6,295 nt of DNA from Candidatus Latescibacterota bacterium. Its GTDB lineage: Bacteria; JAAXHH01; JABIQT01. Shown here in pieces: positions 1 through 6,239 of the stretch. The stretch's first letter is position 1; each line of letters starts with the position of its first letter. The stretch lies in assembly GCA_018667995.1 (NCBI GenBank), contig JABIQT010000270.1, positions 1-6,295 on the forward strand, in the 5' to 3' direction. The position numbers and the translations under genes are program-made. The notes under the pieces were generated by a model. That model was not told where the DNA came from. It saw nothing but the letters and a program-made list of their open reading frames with translations, and made no database searches.

Positions 1-1548
1 ATGAAAGCCGATGAGGAGATCTCTGGGATATTCCGATCGCATCGAGCCGTGCTGGAAGATCCGGAGATTGTCGATGTAACGATTGTACGCATACGTCGCG
101 AATCTCGAAACGCTGAATATATCTTCGACGATATCATGCAGGGCTGGATCGCCAGCATGTCGGCCGTCGAGAATCCCTTTTTCCGCGAGCGTACCGCCGA
201 CTTCGAAGACGTTCGATATCGGGTCTTGGCGCGCCTCATGGGAAAAGACCGTAAACCTCTTCAGGATCTCGATGAACCCGTTGTCATAATTGCACACAAT
301 CTCTCGCCTACTGATACGGCTGAAATAGATCGATCTCACGTCTGCGGCTTTGTAACCGACGTAGGTGGTGAGGCCTCACATACCTCGATCGTTGCTCGAG
401 GCTTGGCCGTACCAGCCGTGGTCGGCACCAACATCGCGACAACGGCCATAGAAGAAGGCGCGCTGGTAATTGTGGACGGAACCGCAGGGCTGCTCTTTGT
501 TAATCCGTCTCAGGGCACGATAGATCGGTTTATCGAGGCCCGCAGCCAGTTATCAGCTATCGAGCAGGAGCTTCTTCAATTTCTCGACGTTCCCGCAACG
601 ACTGAAGATGGATGGACCGTCGAATTGTCTGCCAACATCGAACTTCCACTTGAGGTCGAGGCGGTTCTGTCCCATGGAGCTGACGGTATTGGTCTCTATC
701 GTACAGAGTTCCTTTACTTACTTCGCCATGGACTACCTTCTGAAGAAGAGCAGTATCAAGCCTACAAATCTATCGCGGAGCAAATGGCACCGAAATCTGT
801 GATTCTCAGGACTCTTGACCTCGGTGCCGATAAAATGCCCGATCGTGTACCGGTGGAACGGGAGGCTAACCCTGCTCTTGGGTTTCGGGGTATTCGGCTC
901 TGCCTTGAGCATCCAGACATCTTCAAAGTACAGCTGAGAGCTATACTGCGCGCTAGCACCGTCGGAAACCTGCGTATCATGTTCCCTATGATATCTCGAC
1001 TCTCCGAAATCCAGCAGGCAAGGGCTGTGCTTGACGAAGTAAAAGCGGATCTAACGGCCGAAGGAATTGACTTTGATGATGACATGCCTGTGGGGATTAT
1101 GATAGAGGTCCCGTCCGCGGCCCTGACCGCCGCCGATCTTGCCTCCGAAGCGGATTTTTTCAGCATCGGGACCAACGACCTGATACAGTATACGCTCGCC
1201 GCAGATAGAGGAAATACGGGTGTGGCCTCTATCTATGACGCTTACCATCCCGCTATACTGCGTCTCATCGACATGGTGGTCGCTGCCGCTCACGAACATG
1301 GAGTCTGGGTGGGCGTCTGTGGTATGATGGCTAGCGATCCCTGGACCGCATGTCTTCTACTGGGTTTAGGGCTTGACGAGTTAAGTATGAGTCCCATAGA
1401 CATACCGGAGGTCAAACGGCCCATTCGTTCCATGCGCCGGTCCGACCTTAGTGACCTGGCTCAAGAGGTCCTCTCACTGTCCAGTAGCCATGAGATTCAC
1501 GAATACGTAAAGGCACGACTTACGCAGGAAGATATCCATATCCCCTGA
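1..1548 (+). CDS. ptsI: Phosphoenolpyruvate-protein phosphotransferase (PTS enzyme I), N-terminus missing
   Basis: Cytoplasmic enzyme I takes phosphate from phosphoenolpyruvate onto a histidine and passes it to HPr, the first step of the PTS. The visible 515 residues hold the rest of the helical HPr-binding region (about 1-82), the swivelling phosphohistidine domain with GGEASHTSI (active His127), and the PEP-binding TIM barrel (about 198-515). Barrel landmarks are GLYRTEF (Arg234), RTLDLGADK (Arg270, Lys278), GFRGIR (Arg296), MIEVPSAA (metal ligand Glu369), GTNDL (Asp393) and catalytic Cys440. From memory of E. coli enzyme I, these sit at a constant offset of 62 (His189, Arg296, Arg332, Glu431, Asp455, Cys502), so the alignment is essentially gap-free and about 62 residues are missing. 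The first base is an ATG, but it is probably an internal Met with the true start left of the window. Odd: the usual Cys-Gly-Glu reads Cys-Gly-Met (Met442). Ends in TGA. The family call is very secure. Confidence 0.97.
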   Translation: MKADEEISGIFRSHRAVLEDPEIVDVTIVRIRRESRNAEYIFDDIMQGWIASMSAVENPFFRERTADFEDVRYRVLARLMGKDRKPLQDLDEPVVIIAHNLSPTDTAEIDRSHVCGFVTDVGGEASHTSIVARGLAVPAVVGTNIATTAIEEGALVIVDGTAGLLFVNPSQGTIDRFIEARSQLSAIEQELLQFLDVPATTEDGWTVELSANIELPLEVEAVLSHGADGIGLYRTEFLYLLRHGLPSEEEQYQAYKSIAEQMAPKSVILRTLDLGADKMPDRVPVEREANPALGFRGIRLCLEHPDIFKVQLRAILRASTVGNLRIMFPMISRLSEIQQARAVLDEVKADLTAEGIDFDDDMPVGIMIEVPSAALTAADLASEADFFSIGTNDLIQYTLAADRGNTGVASIYDAYHPAILRLIDMVVAAAHEHGVWVGVCGMMASDPWTACLLLGLGLDELSMSPIDIPEVKRPIRSMRRSDLSDLAQEVLSLSSSHEIHEYVKARLTQEDIHIP

Positions 1549-1684
1549 TCCATATAGCGATTTAGTACACGTCTGATATTGCTTCTATGGCTGGATTTTC
1601 TGTTGCTTTTGCGTTCAAAATGTTATTTCTTTAATAGCTTTCTGTCACCGTTGCATCTGCTTTGAATCTATAGAGGCATAACTC

Positions 1685-1691
1685 AGGAAAG
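1685..1691 (+). promoter_or_regulatory. Ribosome binding site of the nucleotidyltransferase gene
   Basis: AGGAAAG lies three bases before the ATG at 1695 when measured from its last base, with the AGGA core nine to ten bases upstream. This supports 1695 as the start. The encoded protein also begins directly with the family's first beta strand (MKAVIPVAGLGSR), so no longer form is needed. Confidence 0.6.
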
Positions 1692-1694
1692 TTC

Positions 1695-2675
1695 ATGAAA
1701 GCGGTTATTCCGGTAGCCGGCTTGGGTAGTCGCCTGCGGCCCCACACGTTTTCGGCACCGAAAGCGATGGTACCGGTAGCCGGCAAGCCAATACTGAGCC
1801 ACATACTTGACGATTTGGTTGATCTGGGGGTTCAGGAGCTGATCCTAATCGTGGGGCAGATGAGTGATCAGATCCGATCTTTTGTCGATAGCCGGTATTC
1901 GTTTCAGACTCAATATGTGATTCAGGAACAGACGCTTGGTATCGCCCATGCCCTGCATCAGTGTAGAAACTTGATGGCTGAGCAGCCAATCCTGATCGTT
2001 CTGGGCGATACCGTATACCAGTCGGATTTTTCAGTATTTCGCAATGAGTTGTCAAAGAGTGCAATAGGCGTGAAGTCACTAAAGGGAGATCTGCGGAGAT
2101 TCGGTATTGTTGAGGTCTCAGAAGGCCAAGTGACTCGTCTGGAGGAAAAACCGGAGAATCCAGCTTCGGATCTGGTCTTGGCAGGCGTCTATTATATTAA
2201 TGACCCAAACCTGCTGGTCGACTGTGTGTCACAGTTGATACTGGACAGACGAACGACTCACGGTGAATATCAACTTACGGACGCGCTTCAGATTATGGTG
2301 GACCGGGGCCATCCGATGACGGTATTTACCGTTGATGAATGGTACGACTGCGGAACGGTGGAGCGACTTTTGTCAGCCAATCGTCAGCTTCTTACCATTC
2401 ACGAGGGTCCCATTCTCGGCGAACGGGACTTCGTTATTATTCCGCCCGTGAGTATTGCAAAAGATGCAAGTATTTCTTCATCGGTAATAGGGCCCCATGT
2501 GACGGTAGCCGAAGGCGTGACCATTGAGCGTTCGGTAGTTTCCGACTCAATCATCTGTGAGCAGGCGGTTCTACAGGATTGCCGTCTGGAGGAATCAGTT
2601 GTCGGGGCAAATGCCTTAGTTAGAGGAGTAGCCGCAAAAGTCAATATCGGAGCATCTTCCGAGTTGACGACGTAA
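1695..2675 (+). CDS. Sugar-1-phosphate nucleotidyltransferase with C-terminal left-handed beta-helix
   Basis: Cytoplasmic enzyme expected to join a sugar 1-phosphate to an NTP, giving an NDP-sugar and pyrophosphate for glycan or envelope synthesis. The 326 residues hold an RmlA/GalU/GlmU-type Rossmann-like domain (about 1-235). It shows the nucleotide-binding loop GLGSRLRP (9-16) with PKAMVPVAGKP (22-32), the QEQTLGIAHAL base/sugar region (77-87), LGDTVY with probable metal ligand Asp105, EEKP (150-153), GEYQLTDAL (190-198) and WYDCGT with a second probable metal ligand Asp218. Residues about 238-311 show hexapeptide-like spacing (PPVSIAKDASI, VIGPHVTVAEGVTI, SVVGANALV), as in a left-handed beta-helix. 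The length exceeds the short RmlA form (about 290) and resembles beta-helix-bearing archaeal and bacterial homologues. Substrate (glucose, mannose or N-acetylglucosamine 1-phosphate; dTTP, UTP or GTP) cannot be read from motifs alone, so no symbol is given. It sits between ptsI and metK. Confidence 0.92.
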   Translation: MKAVIPVAGLGSRLRPHTFSAPKAMVPVAGKPILSHILDDLVDLGVQELILIVGQMSDQIRSFVDSRYSFQTQYVIQEQTLGIAHALHQCRNLMAEQPILIVLGDTVYQSDFSVFRNELSKSAIGVKSLKGDLRRFGIVEVSEGQVTRLEEKPENPASDLVLAGVYYINDPNLLVDCVSQLILDRRTTHGEYQLTDALQIMVDRGHPMTVFTVDEWYDCGTVERLLSANRQLLTIHEGPILGERDFVIIPPVSIAKDASISSSVIGPHVTVAEGVTIERSVVSDSIICEQAVLQDCRLEESVVGANALVRGVAAKVNIGASSELTT

Positions 2676-2682
2676 ACAAGGT

Positions 2683-2694
2683 TGGATCGATCCA
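2683..2694. repeat. 12-base perfect palindrome upstream of metK
   Basis: TGGATCGATCCA is its own reverse complement. It sits in the 75-base gap between the nucleotidyltransferase stop and the metK start, four bases before a candidate -35 box. It could be a dimeric regulator's operator. A perfect 12-base palindrome is also expected about once or twice by chance in a window of this size, so function is only a possibility. Confidence 0.3.
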
Positions 2695-2698
2695 CACG

Positions 2699-2727
2699 TT
2701 GATTCGGTCCTGTAAAAAATCATTAAT
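2699..2727 (+). promoter_or_regulatory. Candidate sigma70-type promoter for metK
   Basis: TTGATT (2699-2704) and ATTAAT (2722-2727) each match four of six positions of the -35 and -10 consensus, with a 17-base spacer in an AT-rich stretch. Transcription would begin near 2734, leaving a leader of roughly 17 bases before the metK ATG. That is too short for a SAM riboswitch, and no riboswitch fold was recognised in this gap. The matches are modest, so the call is tentative. Confidence 0.3.
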
Positions 2728-2737
2728 CCATATTTTT

Positions 2738-2742
2738 GGGAG
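2738..2742 (+). promoter_or_regulatory. Ribosome binding site deciding the metK start
   Basis: GGGAG ends eight bases before the ATG at 2751. It overlaps the alternative in-frame TTG at 2736, so that TTG would lack a usable site and can be set aside as the start codon. Confidence 0.65.
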
Positions 2743-2750
2743 TCAAGTGC

Positions 2751-3884
2751 ATGGCACCGAGTTTTCTTTTTACTTCAGAATCTGTAACGGAGGGGCATCC
2801 GGACAAGATCGCAGATCAGGTTTCAGATGCGATTCTAGACGCCATTCTTAGTCAGGATCCAATTGCCCGCGTTGCGTGCGAGACCTTCGTAACGACGGGT
2901 ATGGTTGTCATTGGCGGTGAAATAACCACCAACGGTTATGTGGACATGCCTGATGTGGTTCGTGGTACGATAAAATCAATAGGCTACACGGATTCCAGCT
3001 ATGGATTGGACTGGGAAACATGCGCCGTACTCACCTCGATTGATCGCCAATCGAGTGATATTGCGATGGGCGTCGATACCCAGGGAGCTGGTGATCAGGG
3101 AATGATGTTTGGATATGCCAGCGATGAAACACCGGAGCTGATGCCGCTGCCCATCTCGATGGCGCACAAGCTTACGCGAGGTCTGTCGGATGTGCGTAAG
3201 GACGGCACATTACCGTACCTTCGTCCCGACGGAAAATCACAGGTAACGGTCGAATATATCGACGGTAAACCAGCTCGGATCGATACAGTGGTCATCGCGG
3301 CCCAACACGACCCCGATGTATCAACTGAGCAAATTCGTGAAGACATTATTGAGAAGGTGATCGCGCCTGCTCTGCCTGCAGACCTTGTAGACCACGGACG
3401 AATCAAGTATCACATAAATGCGACCGGCCGGTTTGTTGTCGGAGGTCCGCACGGAGATGCAGGCTTAACAGGTCGTAAGATCATCGTCGACACTTATGGT
3501 GGAATGTGCCGTCATGGTGGCGGTGCCTATTCAGGCAAAGACCCGACCAAGGTAGACCGTTCGGCATCCTATGCCGCACGGTATGTCGCCAAGAATGTGG
3601 TGGCTGCCGGCTTAGCCGCCCAGTGTGAAATCCAACTAGCATACGTAATCGGCGTAGCGGATCCGGTCTCAATTATGGTACATACTTTTGGTACAAATAC
3701 GGTGCCTGAAGACGATATCGCGGGACGCATTCGCACACATTTCGACCTTACCCCCAAAGGAATCATAGAAACACTTGATCTGCAGCGACCCATCTACCGG
3801 CCGACCGCCGCCTATGGTCATTTTGGCCGCAATGAACCCGGGTTTACGTGGGAGAAGACCGACAAGGTGGATGTGTTACAATAG
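2751..3884 (+). CDS. metK: S-adenosylmethionine synthetase
   Basis: Cytoplasmic enzyme that makes S-adenosylmethionine from methionine and ATP, releasing phosphate and pyrophosphate; it supplies the cell's main methyl donor. The 377 residues are close to the usual bacterial length of about 380-400. Motifs include [12 protein letters not shown] (15-26, with the ATP-site His16, Asp18 and Lys19), [12 protein letters not shown] (112-123), the [18 protein letters not shown] stretch (255-272) carrying the phosphate-binding lysines and an aspartate, and the C-terminal AAYGHFGR and WEKTDK. One departure is Tyr260 where the P-loop-like signature normally has Phe (GGGAFSGKD). The ATG at 2751 is preferred over an in-frame TTG at 2736 because GGGAG is correctly spaced for the ATG and the protein then begins like other MetK proteins. 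It ends in TAG, 82 bases before the lipoprotein gene. Identity is very secure. Confidence 0.98.
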   Translation: MAPSFLFTSESVTEGHPDKIADQVSDAILDAILSQDPIARVACETFVTTGMVVIGGEITTNGYVDMPDVVRGTIKSIGYTDSSYGLDWETCAVLTSIDRQSSDIAMGVDTQGAGDQGMMFGYASDETPELMPLPISMAHKLTRGLSDVRKDGTLPYLRPDGKSQVTVEYIDGKPARIDTVVIAAQHDPDVSTEQIREDIIEKVIAPALPADLVDHGRIKYHINATGRFVVGGPHGDAGLTGRKIIVDTYGGMCRHGGGAYSGKDPTKVDRSASYAARYVAKNVVAAGLAAQCEIQLAYVIGVADPVSIMVHTFGTNTVPEDDIAGRIRTHFDLTPKGIIETLDLQRPIYRPTAAYGHFGRNEPGFTWEKTDKVDVLQ

Positions 3885-3905
3885 AGAATCGATCTCGGAA
3901 CAAAC

Positions 3906-3920
3906 GGGGCTGTGGGCCCC
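3906..3920 (+). other. Small GC-rich hairpin in the metK-lipoprotein gap
   Basis: GGGGC and GCCCC form a perfect five-base-pair stem around the loop TGTGG. There is no following T run, so it does not look like an intrinsic terminator. It may be an incidental structure, or a processing or stability element between two co-transcribed genes. Confidence 0.25.
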
Positions 3921-3954
3921 TGGCGTCATCAATCGGGGAGACGCTCTTCGAAAT

Positions 3955-3960
3955 AGGAGG
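3955..3960 (+). promoter_or_regulatory. Strong ribosome binding site deciding the lipoprotein start
   Basis: A full AGGAGG lies six bases before the ATG at 3967. It fixes the start there. The same frame is open back to 3775 inside metK, but that extension has no comparable site and would bury the signal peptide. Confidence 0.85.
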
Positions 3961-3966
3961 AAGGAC

Positions 3967-4953
3967 ATGAAACGGAAATCCCTTCCACAGTGGATAGGCT
4001 TACTAATGCTGACCGCTGTGATTTGTGCGAGTGGGTGTAAGGGAGGGAATATCTTCGGTCTGCGTGGTGCAGCCGATGATAACGCGGGAGATCTAATCCT
4101 GGATGGTGAGGAGCTACTTCGCGATGCAAAATTTGCCGAGGCTGTGACCAAGTTTAATGAGGCGAAAGTAGCAAACCCGAACAGCAGTGATGCGCGATAC
4201 TTTCACGCCAAGGCAACTCTGCTGGCGGCAGGCTTCAGCGTTACGCAGTTGCTAAGAGACGTAACCAGTGAGACGCAAACTGTTGGCGCGAATTTGCCTT
4301 TGTACAGCCCTGACGCATCATTGTCACAGGCTGCTGATGAAGCGCGCAAAACTCTGTTGTATCGAGCCGCCATCGACATAGTGGACGACTTGGATCCCAT
4401 TTCAAAGGGGCAGACATCAGGATCGTTCGACTCGACCGATGTAGCTTTGGATCTGGCAATAGCAACCTACATCAAAGGTATTCTCTTGCTGCGGGATACA
4501 AACAATGACCTGGAAATCAAAGTCCCACCCGATTTCTTCTTCGACATATCGCGAATCGGAAGTGGCGATTTTGGGTTCGGCAATCTTTCCGGAGCCCTTT
4601 TCCCGTCGGGAGCCACGGTTGCAGAGAAGCAGGCCAATGTGGACAATTTCAATCGTCTGATTCATGATTTGGCTGTTGGTGACAGCGAAAATCCTAGCAT
4701 AGTAGATCGCGTGATCACTAATCTCCTTCAGGCGGGGCTGATAAGTGACGAATCTTCCATTAACGTGACTGAGCTCAAAGATGCCGTTGAAGAGCTGGGA
4801 AATTCCGCGACTTTCTATTTCATCAACAATGGTGTGGCAGGAAACGACGGGATCGGCGACAACGATAACGATGGCCGTACCGATGAAGAGCATCTTAATG
4901 GCATAGATGATGATAACGATGGGCTAATCGATGAGGACACGATTTTTCCGTAG
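3967..4953 (+). CDS. Outer-membrane-type lipoprotein with TPR-like helices and a calcium-loop tail
   Basis: Predicted 328-residue secreted lipoprotein of unknown function. The N-terminus is a lipoprotein signal: basic MKRK, a hydrophobic stretch from about 9 to 20, then the lipobox ASGC with lipidated Cys24. Residue +2 is Lys, not Asp, which under E. coli sorting rules favours the outer membrane. Residues about 42-90 read like one or two TPR-type helical hairpins (GEELLRDAKFAEAVTKFNEA), followed by a mainly helical, unassigned middle. The acidic tail has two copies of a DxDxDGxxD loop, DNDNDGRTDEE (298-308) and DDDNDGLIDED (314-324), like thrombospondin type 3 or dockerin/EF-hand calcium loops. 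They repeat with a 16-residue period. The barrel gene follows after 33 bases, so co-expression and a shared envelope role are likely but inferred. No family name was recognised beyond TPR-containing lipoprotein. Existence and start are secure. Confidence 0.88.
   Translation: MKRKSLPQWIGLLMLTAVICASGCKGGNIFGLRGAADDNAGDLILDGEELLRDAKFAEAVTKFNEAKVANPNSSDARYFHAKATLLAAGFSVTQLLRDVTSETQTVGANLPLYSPDASLSQAADEARKTLLYRAAIDIVDDLDPISKGQTSGSFDSTDVALDLAIATYIKGILLLRDTNNDLEIKVPPDFFFDISRIGSGDFGFGNLSGALFPSGATVAEKQANVDNFNRLIHDLAVGDSENPSIVDRVITNLLQAGLISDESSINVTELKDAVEELGNSATFYFINNGVAGNDGIGDNDNDGRTDEEHLNGIDDDNDGLIDEDTIFP
4864..4938 (+). repeat. Two-copy 48-base repeat encoding calcium-binding loops
   Basis: GATAACGATGG occurs at 4864-4874 and again at 4912-4922. 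CGATGA within the following codons also recurs 48 bases apart (4881 and 4929). The 48-base period is exactly 16 codons and keeps frame, so the two acidic loops of the lipoprotein tail probably arose by tandem duplication. Convergent codon use in Asp/Asn-rich loops could explain part of the similarity. Confidence 0.55.
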
Positions 4954-4976
4954 TCAGGAACTCCGTGTCGCACAAC

Positions 4977-4981
4977 AGGAG
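4977..4981 (+). promoter_or_regulatory. Ribosome binding site of the barrel gene
   Basis: AGGAG ends five bases before the ATG at 4987, within the 33-base gap after the lipoprotein stop. It supports this start, which places the signal peptide at the protein's N-terminus. Confidence 0.75.
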
Positions 4982-4986
4982 AAGAT

Positions 4987-6081
4987 ATGAAAATCCAATC
5001 TTGGAACTGGATAGCCCGGTGTTTGGCCATCTGTGTCATGCTGGGGTTGACCCAAGGTGCTGAATCGCAGTCTCAGACAATAAGTTCAAAAGACGCACCG
5101 TTTCGAACGTCGATCAGGGCGCTTGGAATGGGTGGTGCATATATAGCTGCCGGTCGGAACGGAGGGGCATTTCATTACAATCCCGCTCTGTTGAATCAAT
5201 CACACACCGATGTATCGTTGGCCTACGATATGGGATTCGATCAGAATACGGTGAACGTTTTTGATTTTATAGACAAAAATCAGGATAACTTGAAGAATTT
5301 CAATGATTTGACGGCTACAGAGGAAACACAGTTGTTTCAGGGTCTGACGCCCTTTGACGGTGAAAAGATCAAGCTGCGTTTTATTCCGACTTTCAATATC
5401 GTGACGCACAATTTTGGTCTTGCGGCCTACGGGACTGTGAAGGTAGGCGCGGGTGTGGATAGAGGGATTTTTGAACCTCGGGTTCTGGCTGACGGGACGG
5501 CAGACATTGTAGTCATGATGGGCTTGGCCAAACGAGTTTCTGAGAAAACCGCCATGGGCGTCAATTTGAAGACCATCAATCGACGATCTGCAGATTTTCG
5601 AGTTGGCGTCACGAAGCTGGATGATACCTTCGACAGCATTATCGATTCATTGAAATCCAGCGAACAAGGCTATGCGGTCGACTTTGGTCTGCTGCATAAT
5701 CTCAGTGATCGTACCAATTTCGGATTCGTCGTGCAGGATCTCTACGGCAAGGTTGGCGACGACGAGTTCCCCATGAACATCAAGGCGGGGCTTGCTACAC
5801 ATCCGAATGATAATATGACCTTCGCACTCGATGTAGTTGATCTTCTGAACAAAGATGGTGTGTCTATATTCAATCGTGTACACATGGGCGCAGAATTCCG
5901 AGTACCGCTTTTGAATTTCAGAGGCGGTTTCAATCAGGGATACCCGACTCTGGGTGCCGGTTTGAACTTGAAGCTCATCAAAATCGACTATGCTTTCTAT
6001 CGCACAGAAAATGGTCGCTGGACCGGTCTCGACGGACGGAGCCAGCACGAATTTCAGGCCAAGATTGGCTGGGGTTGGTAA
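4987..6081 (+). CDS. PorV/TraF-like outer-membrane beta-barrel protein
   Basis: Predicted 364-residue outer-membrane protein. A Sec signal peptide covers about residues 1-25 (MKIQSWNW, then a hydrophobic IARCLAICVMLGL core and TQGA). The mature N-terminus carries RALGMGGAYIAAGRNGGAFH and then YNPALL (44-69). This GMGGA...NPA pattern is shared by FadL-like, PorV/PorQ and TraF_2-type barrels. The rest alternates polar and hydrophobic residues with many Gly and aromatic residues, as in beta strands (LAAYGTVKVGAGV, MGVNLKTINR, FRGGFNQGYPTLGAGLNLKL). The C-terminus, AKIGWGW, ends on an aromatic residue as in the outer-membrane insertion signal. Family members include type IX secretion PorV, plasmid-transfer TraF and proteins of unknown role, so function cannot be assigned; no other secretion or conjugation gene is visible here. 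It follows the lipoprotein closely and is followed by a hairpin. Barrel nature is well supported, exact family less so. Confidence 0.87.
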   Translation: MKIQSWNWIARCLAICVMLGLTQGAESQSQTISSKDAPFRTSIRALGMGGAYIAAGRNGGAFHYNPALLNQSHTDVSLAYDMGFDQNTVNVFDFIDKNQDNLKNFNDLTATEETQLFQGLTPFDGEKIKLRFIPTFNIVTHNFGLAAYGTVKVGAGVDRGIFEPRVLADGTADIVVMMGLAKRVSEKTAMGVNLKTINRRSADFRVGVTKLDDTFDSIIDSLKSSEQGYAVDFGLLHNLSDRTNFGFVVQDLYGKVGDDEFPMNIKAGLATHPNDNMTFALDVVDLLNKDGVSIFNRVHMGAEFRVPLLNFRGGFNQGYPTLGAGLNLKLIKIDYAFYRTENGRWTGLDGRSQHEFQAKIGWGW

Positions 6082-6087
6082 GTCATC

Positions 6088-6125
6088 AAAGCGGCCGGCG
6101 GAGTAATATCTCTGCCGGCCGCTTT
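6088..6125 (+). terminator. Strong hairpin after the barrel gene, probable terminator
   Basis: The arms 6088-6103 and 6110-6125 pair over 16 positions: twelve perfect pairs from AAAGCGGCCGGC with GCCGGCCGCTTT, one G-U pair, then GAG with CTC, around the loop TAATAT. It begins seven bases after the barrel stop. The T run is only three long and lies within the stem, so intrinsic termination may be weak. The structure is close to symmetrical and could act on both strands. It marks the likely end of the lipoprotein/barrel transcription unit. Confidence 0.7.
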
Positions 6126-6166
6126 GGTGCTGAACTTTAACTAAAAGCGATTCCCCCACTTCATGC

Positions 6167-6194
6167 TTGACCCTCATTCTTCTGCCGGTACATT
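6167..6194 (+). promoter_or_regulatory. Candidate promoter for the last, partial gene
   Basis: TTGACC (6167-6172, five of six) and TACATT (6189-6194, four of six) are separated by 16 bases, downstream of the hairpin and upstream of the ATG at 6240. Position and spacing fit a sigma70-type promoter, but the evidence is only consensus matching. Confidence 0.3.
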
Positions 6195-6239
6195 GATAAC
6201 ACCCAGACCAATTTACTTCCCTCAAAATGCGGTTGAACC

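Noticed and set aside
762-1175. 137-residue open frame on the minus strand
   Set aside because: It lies wholly opposite the conserved PEP-binding barrel of ptsI, and its composition looks like an antisense shadow.
1549-1694. Possible promoter or terminator in the gap after ptsI
   Set aside because: The gap is AT- and pyrimidine-rich, but the best pair (TTGCGT at 1609 and TAATAG at 1632) matches only three of six positions each. No hairpin with a T run was found.
2736-2750. TTG start for metK
   Set aside because: It overlaps the GGGAG site that serves the ATG at 2751, and the five extra residues do not match the family's N-terminus.
2676-2750. SAM riboswitch upstream of metK
   Set aside because: The gap is too short and no SAM-I, SAM-II or SAH-type helices could be traced.
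3775-3966. Extended N-terminus of the lipoprotein frame, starting inside metK
   Set aside because: The extension overlaps the conserved end of metK, lacks a ribosome binding site and would place the lipoprotein signal internally. The ATG at 3967 has AGGAGG and starts the signal peptide.
4417-4893. 158-residue open frame on the minus strand
   Set aside because: It is a shadow of the lipoprotein gene with no family motif and no supporting start context.
4987-6081. Calling the barrel a conjugation TraF or a type IX secretion PorV outright
   Set aside because: The shared N-terminal motif is common to several barrel families, and no other conjugation or type IX secretion gene is present in the window.
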